Shown piece by piece: positions 39,927 through 48,140 of a stretch of 64,000 nucleotides of DNA (positions within the stretch are counted from its first letter, which is position 1; every line of letters begins with the position of its first letter). The notes beneath the pieces are model-generated. The model ran no database searches. It saw nothing but the letters and a program-made list of their open reading frames with translations, and was not told where the DNA came from. A program made the position numbers and the translations under genes. Source of the stretch: CAVQFB01 sp963711675. Lineage in GTDB: Bacteria; Acidobacteriota; Terriglobia; Terriglobales; Acidobacteriaceae. The stretch is taken from NCBI GenBank assembly GCA_963711675.1, contig CAVQFB010000003.1, forward strand, positions 465,677 to 529,676, given 5' to 3'.

Positions 39927-42092
39927 TCAGCCGACTTTCAAGCCATCGGGAACCAGGGGCAGCGACCGCAGGCGCACTCCAGTCGCGTCAAAGATGGCAT
40001 TGGCGATCGCCGGAGCAAGACCAATCATTGGACACTCGCCAGCGCCCACAGAAGGAATGTCTTTGCGGTCGAGCAGGACGGTCTCGACGACAGGAAGATC
40101 GCTGAACCGCGGGATGCGATACTCCGACATCGTGCCGTTGAGAATCTTGCCGTTCTCAAACTGGATAGCTTCGAAAAGCGCGCCGCCCAGGCCCTGAACG
40201 TTGGATCCCTCGATCTGATTGCGCAAGTTGTCCGGGTTCACGATGGCGCCGCACTCGAAAGCCGAGACCACGCGCACCACTCTCACCTCGCCCGACTTGC
40301 GATCGACGTTGACCTCCACGAAGGTCGCAATATTTCCCAGCTTTTCGTAGCCCCCGCCCACCCCAAATCCCTGGCCGGGCAAGGTTTTTGGCTTGCCCCA
40401 GCCGAACCTATCTGCTGCAGCCTGGAACACGGCACGCAGCCGGTCATTCTTGAGGTTCTTCATCCGGAACTCAAGTGGATCCATCTTTAGCGCGTGGGCT
40501 AACTCGTCCATGTGGGATTCGCGCGCAAAATGGTTCGCCGTGGCGGCGAGTGCGCGGTACGATCCCTGTCGCAAGGGAGAACGCACCGGGTGGAAGACGA
40601 TACGCTGGTTTGGAATGTCGTAATAAGTGCGGATCCCGGCCGACCCGGAATTGTAGTTGTGGAATTCCCATGCCGTGATCGTGCCGTCCGATCGAACGCC
40701 GCTAACGACATCGATCACGCCCGCAGGACGAAAGTATGCCCAGGTAAATTCCTCTTCGCGGGTCCACATCACTTTGACAGGGCGCTTGGCCGCGCGGGCC
40801 AGTCGTGCTGCCTCCACGGCGGTCTCTCCTGTGTGTTTGCCGCCGTATGCGGAGCCGGTATCCGGCATCAGCACACGCACGTGATCTTCGGGAATACGAA
40901 AAGCCTCCGCCAGTTCACCGCGCACACCAAAGGGGCGCTGGGTCCCGGTCCAGACTGTAAGCTTGTCGCCGTCCCATTTCGCGAGCGCGGCGCGCGGCTC
41001 GAGCGGAACGTGCGCGATGTAGGAAACGGTGTAGGTCTGCTTCAAACGTAGCGCGGCAGAAGCCATGGCCTCGTCTACGTTGCCGCTGTCGTAACGGTCG
41101 CCGTCACCGGTGGGATCTGTACCTTCCGTGGGATTCTGCTTGAGATAGTTGAACAGATCTTTGCCGGAAGGCTGCGGCTCGGACTTCCATTCCGCGTGGA
41201 TCGCAGCCAGCGCGGCTTCAGCGAGAGCGGAAGTCGGCGCAGCAACGCCAACAAAGTTGCCATCGTGGACCACCACGGCGCTCATCTCTTCCGCCTTCTT
41301 CGAGTCCAGCGAAAGCAGCGTCGCTCCAAAGGACGGAGGACGCAGAACCTTGCCGTACAACATGTCCGGCAACTTCTGGTCATACGGATAGCGATGCTTG
41401 CCGGTCACAAAGTCTTGCCCATCCACTTTCGCTGTGGATTGACCCATCACCGTCCAACTGGTCGCGGGAAGGAGCGGATCCTCGGCAGGAATACTCTGGG
41501 TAAGCTTCTGTCCCTTCACCAGCGCGGCGTATTCGACAGATTGCTTGCTCTGCGGATCTGTCACCCTACCGTCAGCGGTAACCAAACGCTGGCGATCGAC
41601 TTTCCACTGGGAGGCTGCAAGGTCGACGAGCATGTCTCGGGCAGCAGAAGCCACCTTGCGAAGTTGCAGGTTCATGGTGGGAGTGGTCCGGCTTCCAAAG
41701 GTGCCCATATCGAAAGGCGTGAGCTGCGTGTCGCCCATCACCATTTCGATCTTTTCGATCGGGAGACGAAGTTCTTCGGCCACGCCCTGGCTCAGCGAGG
41801 TGCGGACATTCTGGCCGACCTCGACCTTCCCGGTATATACCGTCACTTTGCCGTTCTCGCCAATGTGCAGCCAGGCACTGATCTCCTTGGGCAGAGAGTC
41901 GCCGCGCCCCCGGCGCGCTCCGCCCGATTCCTGCGCCAAGGCTCCTGGCTTCAGAACCGACACGACCAGAATGCCGCCGCCGAGGATCTTGAAAAACTCG
42001 CGCCGGTCCAGATCAAAATGGTAGAGAGGCGCAGACGAAAGCTCGTAGCGCTCGGGCTCCAGGGAAATCTCGATGCGATCTGTCTCGCTCAT
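39927..42092 (-). CDS. Molybdopterin-binding large subunit of an exported xanthine oxidase-family dehydrogenase (IorB-like)
   Basis: A 721-residue molybdenum hydroxylase large subunit. It starts with a cytoplasmic leader and a Tat-type signal (DRREFFKILGGGILVVSVL), as in IorB-like isoquinoline 1-oxidoreductases and membrane-bound aldehyde dehydrogenases. Conserved parts include GKVEVGQNVRTSL, GSAYGGKHTGE, LRQGSYRALAATANHFARE and the late VGAGECPMIGLAPAIANA with the Glu that serves as base. The substrate is unknown; aldehydes or N-heterocycles are typical. The ATG at 42092 overlaps the stop of the iron-sulfur subunit gene (ATGA). No cytochrome c subunit gene is adjacent. Confidence 0.9.
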   Translation of the reverse strand: MSETDRIEISLEPERYELSSAPLYHFDLDRREFFKILGGGILVVSVLKPGALAQESGGARRGRGDSLPKEISAWLHIGENGKVTVYTGKVEVGQNVRTSLSQGVAEELRLPIEKIEMVMGDTQLTPFDMGTFGSRTTPTMNLQLRKVASAARDMLVDLAASQWKVDRQRLVTADGRVTDPQSKQSVEYAALVKGQKLTQSIPAEDPLLPATSWTVMGQSTAKVDGQDFVTGKHRYPYDQKLPDMLYGKVLRPPSFGATLLSLDSKKAEEMSAVVVHDGNFVGVAAPTSALAEAALAAIHAEWKSEPQPSGKDLFNYLKQNPTEGTDPTGDGDRYDSGNVDEAMASAALRLKQTYTVSYIAHVPLEPRAALAKWDGDKLTVWTGTQRPFGVRGELAEAFRIPEDHVRVLMPDTGSAYGGKHTGETAVEAARLARAAKRPVKVMWTREEEFTWAYFRPAGVIDVVSGVRSDGTITAWEFHNYNSGSAGIRTYYDIPNQRIVFHPVRSPLRQGSYRALAATANHFARESHMDELAHALKMDPLEFRMKNLKNDRLRAVFQAAADRFGWGKPKTLPGQGFGVGGGYEKLGNIATFVEVNVDRKSGEVRVVRVVSAFECGAIVNPDNLRNQIEGSNVQGLGGALFEAIQFENGKILNGTMSEYRIPRFSDLPVVETVLLDRKDIPSVGAGECPMIGLAPAIANAIFDATGVRLRSLPLVPDGLKVG

Positions 42093-42583
42093 TGCCCGGC
42101 TCCTTTCGCCGCTGCCGGCCCGATGGAAGCCTTCGCAGCTCTCTGAATGGCGCTGATGATGCGGGAGTAGGTTCCACAGCGGCAGACATTGCCGTCCATG
42201 AAATCGACGATCTCGCTTTGCGTAGGATGATGGTTGCGATTGAGCAGAGCCACCGCAGACATGATCATTCCCGAAGTGCAATACGCGCATTGCATCGCGC
42301 CTACTTCGAGAAATGCCTCCTGCACAGGATGGAGCCCGTTGCCGGTTGCCAGTCCCTCAATGGTGGTGATTTGTTTCTGCGCTACCGATCCGGCGCGGGT
42401 CAGGCAAGATCGCTGCGCCTTTCCATCGATCAAGACCGTGCATGCGCCACACTGGCCTTCTCCGCAGCCGTACTTGGTTCCAGTCAGATCGAGATGCTCG
42501 CGCAGGACCGTAAGAAGGCTGCTCTGAGGATCTGCGTCGACCGTATAAGGTCGTCCATTGATAGCGAGGCGAATGGTAGCCAT
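42089..42583 (-). CDS. [2Fe-2S] small subunit of the molybdenum hydroxylase (IorA-like)
   Basis: A 164-residue electron-transfer subunit with two [2Fe-2S] clusters. The plant-type ferredoxin part has CGEGQCGACTVLIDG and a later Cys (RSC); the C-terminal helical part has CAYCTSGMIMS and CRCGTYSRI. It has no signal of its own, so it probably crosses the membrane with the Tat-bearing large subunit. The ATG at 42583 has GGAGT upstream. The large-subunit gene overlaps it by four bases. Confidence 0.93.
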   Translation of the reverse strand: MATIRLAINGRPYTVDADPQSSLLTVLREHLDLTGTKYGCGEGQCGACTVLIDGKAQRSCLTRAGSVAQKQITTIEGLATGNGLHPVQEAFLEVGAMQCAYCTSGMIMSAVALLNRNHHPTQSEIVDFMDGNVCRCGTYSRIISAIQRAAKASIGPAAAKGAGQ

Positions 42584-42739
42584 GGCGATACTCCAGACGG
42601 TGAACCGAGTAAGAATTTGAGGGCGCTTCCTGAAATGATACATCCGCTGCCCGGCTTAATTGAAGTCTAGGCGTGGTGGCTCAATTGCGGCGACATACGG
42701 GAACAAACGAGGTGGGCTAGCTACCAGGAATGAACAACT

Positions 42740-43714
42740 CTACTGCTGTTGCTGCTGTTGTTGATCGGCATACAACAACTGCGACTGGCGGTCTTCCTCG
42801 AGGAACTGCGACCATTCCTCGTCGGCGGCAAATTCCTCATCCGGGGGCAACACGGCTTTGGACGGTGTCACGCGAACCCGCACTTGAAGTTCCGTGTCAG
42901 CCTTGCCTTTCATCGTACCGAGTGTCGGAGGAACGTCAGCATAGTCTCGTCCAATCGCGGTGCGAATGTGGCGCTCTCCAGCCATGATGTTGTTCGTGGG
43001 ATCAAACCCGACCCAGCCCAAGGCCGGCAGCAGCGCCTCGACCCAGGCGTGTGTCGCACCTTCGGTCGACCGGTCGATGTGGTAGTGGTCGTGATACAGA
43101 TAGCCGCTCACGTACCGGCAGGGAATCCCGACATTCCGCACCAGTGCGATCATGATGTGCGCAAAATCCTGGCAGACACCCTGCCGGGCTTCGAGCGCAT
43201 GCTCGATGGGAGAGTTGACGTGGGTGCTCTGTTTCACGTAACTGAAGCCGCGGTAGATCCCTGCCGCAATGTCCTGCAACAGCGCGAGAGGGCTTCGCCC
43301 TTCCGGCTTGGAGACACCCATTACTTCCGCAAGCTTTTCGACTTCGTGGGAACTGCGCGCGAAATGGCTGGGCGCCAGGGTATCCCAGTAGTCTTCCTTC
43401 TCAATGAATCGCTCCAGTTCATTCCAGGCCGCGAACTCCATCGTTTCGGGCAGGTCTTTTGGAGCTTCCACATTTACCAGGGCGTCCGAAATGATCGTGA
43501 GTTGCCGATGCGGAGAGGGCAGATCGAAGTGGTGAATCACGTTGGCGCGGTGGTCCGTGTAGGAGAAGATACGCGCCCGCGGGTTGACCGACAGCTGGAA
43601 AGTAAAGCAGCGCTGATTATTCTCGCTGCGAGGGTGCATGCGCACTTCCATCATGCTTTGCCAGACCGGCCGGCTGTAGCGATAGCGAGTGAAGTGTCGG
43701 ATGGCGTAGAACAT
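42740..43714 (-). CDS. Transglutaminase-like cysteine protease-fold protein of the Anbu locus
   Basis: A 324-residue cytoplasmic protein with the N-terminal beta domain common in this group (YAIRHFTRYRYSRPV) and a transglutaminase core with an intact Cys-His-Asp triad: GVCQDFAHIM, ATHAWVEALLP and GFDPTNN. Its family is repeatedly found next to alpha-E, circularly permuted ATP-grasp and Anbu genes. The C-terminus ends in seven glutamines. The gene is the last of four and its start overlaps the alpha-E stop by one base (TAATG), so it is translationally coupled. Confidence 0.92.
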   Translation of the reverse strand: MFYAIRHFTRYRYSRPVWQSMMEVRMHPRSENNQRCFTFQLSVNPRARIFSYTDHRANVIHHFDLPSPHRQLTIISDALVNVEAPKDLPETMEFAAWNELERFIEKEDYWDTLAPSHFARSSHEVEKLAEVMGVSKPEGRSPLALLQDIAAGIYRGFSYVKQSTHVNSPIEHALEARQGVCQDFAHIMIALVRNVGIPCRYVSGYLYHDHYHIDRSTEGATHAWVEALLPALGWVGFDPTNNIMAGERHIRTAIGRDYADVPPTLGTMKGKADTELQVRVRVTPSKAVLPPDEEFAADEEWSQFLEEDRQSQLLYADQQQQQQQ

Positions 43715-44649
43715 TAGCCCTCGAAAGCGACCTCAATGGGATACTCGATGTAGACCTCATGTACTGCCGCATGCAGTTCACGGCACTGGTCCATGATGTC
43801 GGTGAGATACCGGTGCAGGTCTCCCCGCATCACTTCTCCGATCTGAACGTAGGCCACCGCAGATCGCAGCCGCCCGATCAGCCGGTCGATCTTTCCCGTC
43901 TTGCGGCTGAACGAAAGATCGGTGACCAGGGTCAATGCCTGGTGCATGCGGTCGAGTGAGTAGCGCACAGAATATGGAAAATCAGGCTGCAGCAGGATGA
44001 ACTCCGCAATGCGCTCGGGCCTCAGGTCAGCAGTGAACGCTTTGCAGTAAGCTTCGAAAGCGGCGCAGCTGGTCAAGAGTCCCACCCAATCAAGATCGTC
44101 GGCGGGACTGTCGCAGGAGAAATAAGCGTCCAGGAGAAGACAAAGGTCGCACGCTCTCTCGATGTACTTGCCGAGCTGGATAAAATGCCAGCCCTCTCCG
44201 TGATTCATCGTGGTGTCAGTTATGCCGTGGAACCGGTACGATCCCTCGCGAACCGTCTGCACCAGGCGCATCGCGGCGGCATCGTCATTGATCTCAATGT
44301 TGGAATTGCTTACATCGTGGAACAGGCGGTTCAGGTGCTCCCACATCTCGGAGCTGATTTCCTCGCGCACTTGCCGTGCATTATCGCGCGCAGCACTGAT
44401 GCAGCTGACGATGGATGAAGCACTCCGAGGCTGGGCGGCGAGATGAAACAGTGCACTCTGCGCATCGATTCGGTCCGATGCGGCCGCGGGCGCCAGAAAA
44501 GTTACGGCGCGATACCATCGTTCATCGGTTGAAAATTTGGCGGGATTCAGAATCAGGCTGTAGCTTGCTTCCAGCACACGTGCAGCGTTGTCCGCCCGTT
44601 CGAAATAGCGGCTCATCCAATAAAGACTGTCTGCAACGCGTGAGAGCAT
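43714..44649 (-). CDS. Alpha-E domain protein
   Basis: A 311-residue all-helical protein of the alpha-E (COG2307) family, starting MLSRVADSLYWMSRYFERADNAARVLE, the family signature. The biochemical role is not established; it always accompanies the circularly permuted ATP-grasp protein and may bind its substrate or product. It starts 12 bases after the ATP-grasp stop and overlaps the transglutaminase start by one base. Confidence 0.93.
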   Translation of the reverse strand: MLSRVADSLYWMSRYFERADNAARVLEASYSLILNPAKFSTDERWYRAVTFLAPAAASDRIDAQSALFHLAAQPRSASSIVSCISAARDNARQVREEISSEMWEHLNRLFHDVSNSNIEINDDAAAMRLVQTVREGSYRFHGITDTTMNHGEGWHFIQLGKYIERACDLCLLLDAYFSCDSPADDLDWVGLLTSCAAFEAYCKAFTADLRPERIAEFILLQPDFPYSVRYSLDRMHQALTLVTDLSFSRKTGKIDRLIGRLRSAVAYVQIGEVMRGDLHRYLTDIMDQCRELHAAVHEVYIEYPIEVAFEG

Positions 44650-44661
44650 AAGATTGCTGTG

Positions 44662-46152
44662 CTAGTTCTGCAGCACCCAGGTATCTTTGGATCCGCCTCC
44701 CTGCGAAGAGTTGACCACGAGTGATCCCTTGCGCAGGGCAACGCGCGTGAGCCCTCCGGGAACAATCGTAGTGTTCTCGCCGTAGAGCACGTAAGGACGC
44801 AGGTCCACGTGCCGCGGTTCAATCCGCCCGTCGACGAAGCATGGCGCAGTCGAAAGATTAATGGTCGGCTGCGCGATGTAATTGCGCGGCTCGGCAAGGA
44901 TTCTCTCGCGGAAATCTACCCGCTGCTGTTCGGTACTATGCGGCCCGATCAGCATGCCATACCCGCCCGATTCGCCCACCGCTTTCACCACATACTTATC
45001 AAGGTTGTCGCAGACGTGCGCTCGCTGCAGCGGATGCGACATCAACAGAGTCTCGACGTTATCGAGGATAGGATCCTGGTCAAGATAGTAGCGAATGATT
45101 TTGGGGACGTATGCATAGATTGCCTTATCGTCAGCCACGCCCGTTCCGAGTGCGTTCGCAAAAACCACATTCCCGGCACGATATGCGTTGAAAAGGCCAA
45201 CGGCCCCAAGGGCGGAACCGGCGCGGAAGACCAGTGGATCGAGGAAGTCGTCATCGATCCTGCGATAGATCACGTCGACGCGCTGCAGGCCGAATGTGGT
45301 TCGCATGTACACGACGTTGTCGTGAACCACCAGATCGCGGCCCTCCACGAGTTCAATGCCCATCTGCCGCGCGAGATAAGCATGCTCAAAGTAAGCGGAG
45401 TTGTACGCTCCCGGTGTGAGCAAAACGATGGTGGGATCGAGGCGGCCTTCGGGCGCGAGTGATCGCAGCGTCGAAAGCAGCGCCTGGCCGTAGTGTTCGA
45501 TCGGCCGCACATGACATTTCCGGAAGAGCGCGGGGAATATCTGCTTCATCACGCGGCGGCTGGTCAGCATGTACGACACGCCGCTGGGAACGCGAAGGTT
45601 GTCCTCCAGCACCACGAACTTCCCATCCGGCGTCCGGATAAGATCGGTGCCCACCACCGTGACGTAGGCGTCCCGTGGCACTCGTATGCCACGCATTTCC
45701 CGGCGGTAGTGCTTGCAGGTGTATACAACGTTACCGGGTACTACGCCGTCGGCAACGATCTTGCCGTCCTGATAAACGTCTTTGAGGAACAGGTTGAGGG
45801 CAGTGATGCGCTGAGTCAGCCCCCGCTCAATCACTTCCCATTCGGCCGCCGTGATGATTCTGGGCAGCAAGTCGTGCGGGAAAATGCGTTCCGTGCCCTT
45901 ATCGTTGCCGTAGACGGTGAAGGTGATGCCCTGGTTAAAGAAGGACTGATCGGCCTCGGTCTTGCTGCGGCGCAGCTCATCCGGCCTGAGATTGAGCAAA
46001 TGCGTGTAGAGCTCCCGATACTGTTTCCGGGGATGTTCCGCGGACTTGAACATCTCGTCGTAGGCGCGGTCGATCTCGTAGCCGCTGAACGCGGCAGGGC
46101 CATGGCGGGTGGGAGCCTCCAGGTCAGTAAACGTAATTCTGGGTAGTGCCAT
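44662..46152 (-). CDS. Circularly permuted type 2 ATP-grasp protein
   Basis: A 496-residue protein of the COG2308 family (formerly DUF404/DUF407). Typical segments: TVYGNDKGTERIFPHDLLPRII, RDAYVTVVGTDLIRTPDG, VLEDNLRVPSGVSYML, the DVIYRRIDDDFLDP loop and GYGMLIGP. The family is predicted to join an amino acid or peptide to a carboxylate with ATP; no substrate is known. The ATG at 46152 has no strong ribosome site, and a TTG at 46158 is also open. It lies between the Anbu gene and alpha-E. Confidence 0.92.
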   Translation of the reverse strand: MALPRITFTDLEAPTRHGPAAFSGYEIDRAYDEMFKSAEHPRKQYRELYTHLLNLRPDELRRSKTEADQSFFNQGITFTVYGNDKGTERIFPHDLLPRIITAAEWEVIERGLTQRITALNLFLKDVYQDGKIVADGVVPGNVVYTCKHYRREMRGIRVPRDAYVTVVGTDLIRTPDGKFVVLEDNLRVPSGVSYMLTSRRVMKQIFPALFRKCHVRPIEHYGQALLSTLRSLAPEGRLDPTIVLLTPGAYNSAYFEHAYLARQMGIELVEGRDLVVHDNVVYMRTTFGLQRVDVIYRRIDDDFLDPLVFRAGSALGAVGLFNAYRAGNVVFANALGTGVADDKAIYAYVPKIIRYYLDQDPILDNVETLLMSHPLQRAHVCDNLDKYVVKAVGESGGYGMLIGPHSTEQQRVDFRERILAEPRNYIAQPTINLSTAPCFVDGRIEPRHVDLRPYVLYGENTTIVPGGLTRVALRKGSLVVNSSQGGGSKDTWVLQN

Positions 46153-46258
46153 AGGCAACGCTATTGGATGCGCCCCCCCGATACACTGTCAAGCGACTAT
46201 TTCTGCGAAAAAATCGATTAGCCGCATTCGAAAAGTGAGCCCCGGGGTCGAGGAATCT

Positions 46259-46275
46259 CGCCTAAACTTTAGGCG
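46259..46275. promoter_or_regulatory. Perfect dyad CGCCTAAACTTTAGGCG in the Anbu locus
   Basis: Two eight-base arms around one central base, in the 207-base gap between the Anbu stop and the ATP-grasp start. A TTGACA on the minus strand (46187-46192) lies downstream of it, so the gap may contain a second promoter, with this dyad as an operator; no convincing -10 is visible. As RNA the dyad could also fold into a short hairpin. Confidence 0.45.
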
Positions 46276-46359
46276 AAAAGATCGCGGTCCGGAAACAACC
46301 GTTGGCGGCGAAAAGACGTCGAATATGCTGGCTTATATGCCCGACGATTTCCGAATACC

Positions 46360-47103
46360 TCAGCCCAGGTCCCCGTTGGAGTGCTGAAAATCAATATCCG
46401 GGAGCTGCTCGACGGCGCGCCGCAAGGACTGTTCCCAGCTGGAATGGATCAAGGTGAGGTCCTTGTCACCGGCCCGCAGCCGGCGGTGGCGAGTCAACTC
46501 CAGGCTGTCTTTCTTATAGAGCAGCAGGTCAAAAGGGGGCCCGACGGTTACATTGGACCGCATGGCAGCGTCCAGAGAAAGAAGGGCGTACTTCGCCGCG
46601 ACCTCCAAAGTCGTTGAAGCCTGTATACCTCGGTCGAGAATCGGCCGTCCGTACTTGCATTCGCCCAGTTGCAGGTAAAGCGAATCATCGGTGGCCGCCA
46701 AAGGGTTACCCTGAGGGTAGATCAGATAGATGTTGGGGGCCTCACCGCGAACCTGGCCTCCGAGCAGCAAGTGCACGTTGAAGCTGAAGGAATCGCGCTC
46801 CAGCGAGGCACGGTCCAGGTCGGAGACGCGCCGTACGCAGTCCCCCACCATCCGCGCCGCTTGGTAGAGAGAGCTCGCCTTGGCGAGCCCCTCTCCGGCG
46901 TCGAATTCCTGGCGCAATAGCGTGATGACGGATTGGCTGATCGACAGACCGCCGCTGGTCAGGATGACAAAAACCCGCTCACCAGGTTGAACGAAGCGGA
47001 ACATCTTGCGGCAGACATTCACCTGATCGAAACCAGCATTCGTTCGGGAATCTGACGCCAGTACCAGTCCTTCGTTGGTGACGATGCCAAGACAATAAGT
47101 CAC
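46360..47103 (-). CDS. Anbu (ancestral beta-subunit) proteasome-type peptidase
   Basis: A 247-residue member of the Anbu family (COG3484), a self-assembling relative of proteasome beta subunits and HslV. The frame is open to 47220, but the GTG at 47103 has GAGGA seven bases upstream and yields M-TYCLGIV, so that removal of Met exposes Thr1. The other catalytic residues are in place: Asp17 (LASDSRTNAG) and Lys32 (CRKMF). Anbu forms open ring or helix assemblies in other bacteria; peptidase activity has been hard to show. It heads the ATP-grasp/alpha-E/transglutaminase operon and is divergent from a second transglutaminase gene. Confidence 0.93.
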   Translation of the reverse strand: MTYCLGIVTNEGLVLASDSRTNAGFDQVNVCRKMFRFVQPGERVFVILTSGGLSISQSVITLLRQEFDAGEGLAKASSLYQAARMVGDCVRRVSDLDRASLERDSFSFNVHLLLGGQVRGEAPNIYLIYPQGNPLAATDDSLYLQLGECKYGRPILDRGIQASTTLEVAAKYALLSLDAAMRSNVTVGPPFDLLLYKKDSLELTRHRRLRAGDKDLTLIHSSWEQSLRRAVEQLPDIDFQHSNGDLG

Positions 47104-47262
47104 AGCTTCCTCGATGCAAGTATTAGGATGTAATGCATAATACACCGGGGCAGACGCGCGATGCCGTGATGTGCGGAGAAAGGCTGTGCGAATTTTCTTG
47201 AGCGATAAACCGCTGAACATTTTGGCGAAACGACGCTAGTCGTCGTAAGCTGACAGGAAACC

Positions 47263-48111
47263 ATGCTGATCCGGCTCGGTTACGACCTTCAATTCGATCT
47301 GCCGCTCGAAGTCCCGTTCGTGACTTTGCTCAACGTGCATCCTTCCCGAAAGAAGGACCTGCGCGAAGCGGACGAGGTGCATACTGATCCCAGCCTGCAA
47401 GTCACCTACTACGAAGACAGCCTTGGAAATCTGTGCGGGCGATTCACCGCTCCGGCCGGCAAGCTGCGCTTGTTCAATTCGACGCTGATTGAAGACACCG
47501 GCGAACCGGACCCGCAAAACTGGAGCGCGATCGAGAATCCTGTCGGGCAACTGCCCGAAGACACCTTGAAGTATTTACTCAGCAGCCGTTACTGCGAGGT
47601 GGACTTGCTCTCGAACACAGCGGTGGAACTCTTCGCGAACGCGCCCCACGGATGGGGACGCGTGCAGGCGATCTGTGATTGGGTGAAGAGCAAGGTGACA
47701 TTCGGGTATCCGTTCGCAAATCCGACCCGAACGGCGCTCGGTGTCTACACGGAGCGGGTAGGCGTGTGCCGCGATTTCCAGCACCTCGCCATCACTTTCT
47801 GCCGGGCCCTAAACATTCCGGCACGCTACGCGACCGGCTATCTGGGCGACATCGACTTTCCCGCCTCTGCGGATCCCATGGATTTCAGTGCGTGGTTTGA
47901 GGCTTATCTTGGCGACCGCTGGTGGACCTTCGATGCCCGGCACAATCGGCCCCGCATCGGGCGAGTGCTAATGGCGGTTGGACGCGACGCTACTGACGTC
48001 GCCATCACGACATCATTTGGAAAAGCACAGCTGACGAGTTTCCAGGTTACGACCGACGTAGTACCTGCCGAGAAAATGAACGCGGCATCCCGGCCGCTTA
48101 GTTTCTGCTGA
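47263..48111 (+). CDS. Second transglutaminase-like protein, catalytic His replaced
   Basis: A 282-residue protein related to the transglutaminase group that accompanies Anbu (start MLIRLGYDLQFDLP). The Cys (Cys169, VGVCRDFQHLA) and Asp (Asp224, WWTFDARHN) are present, but the residue expected to be the catalytic His is Ser209 (MDFSAWFEAYL, where relatives have HAWFEAY). The protein may thus be inactive or work as a binding subunit. AGGAAACC precedes the ATG. It is divergent from the Anbu gene across 159 bases and convergent with the GH51 gene. Confidence 0.9.
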   Translation: MLIRLGYDLQFDLPLEVPFVTLLNVHPSRKKDLREADEVHTDPSLQVTYYEDSLGNLCGRFTAPAGKLRLFNSTLIEDTGEPDPQNWSAIENPVGQLPEDTLKYLLSSRYCEVDLLSNTAVELFANAPHGWGRVQAICDWVKSKVTFGYPFANPTRTALGVYTERVGVCRDFQHLAITFCRALNIPARYATGYLGDIDFPASADPMDFSAWFEAYLGDRWWTFDARHNRPRIGRVLMAVGRDATDVAITTSFGKAQLTSFQVTTDVVPAEKMNAASRPLSFC

Positions 48112-48140
48112 GCGCAAACTTGCCTAAGCCAGAATACGTA

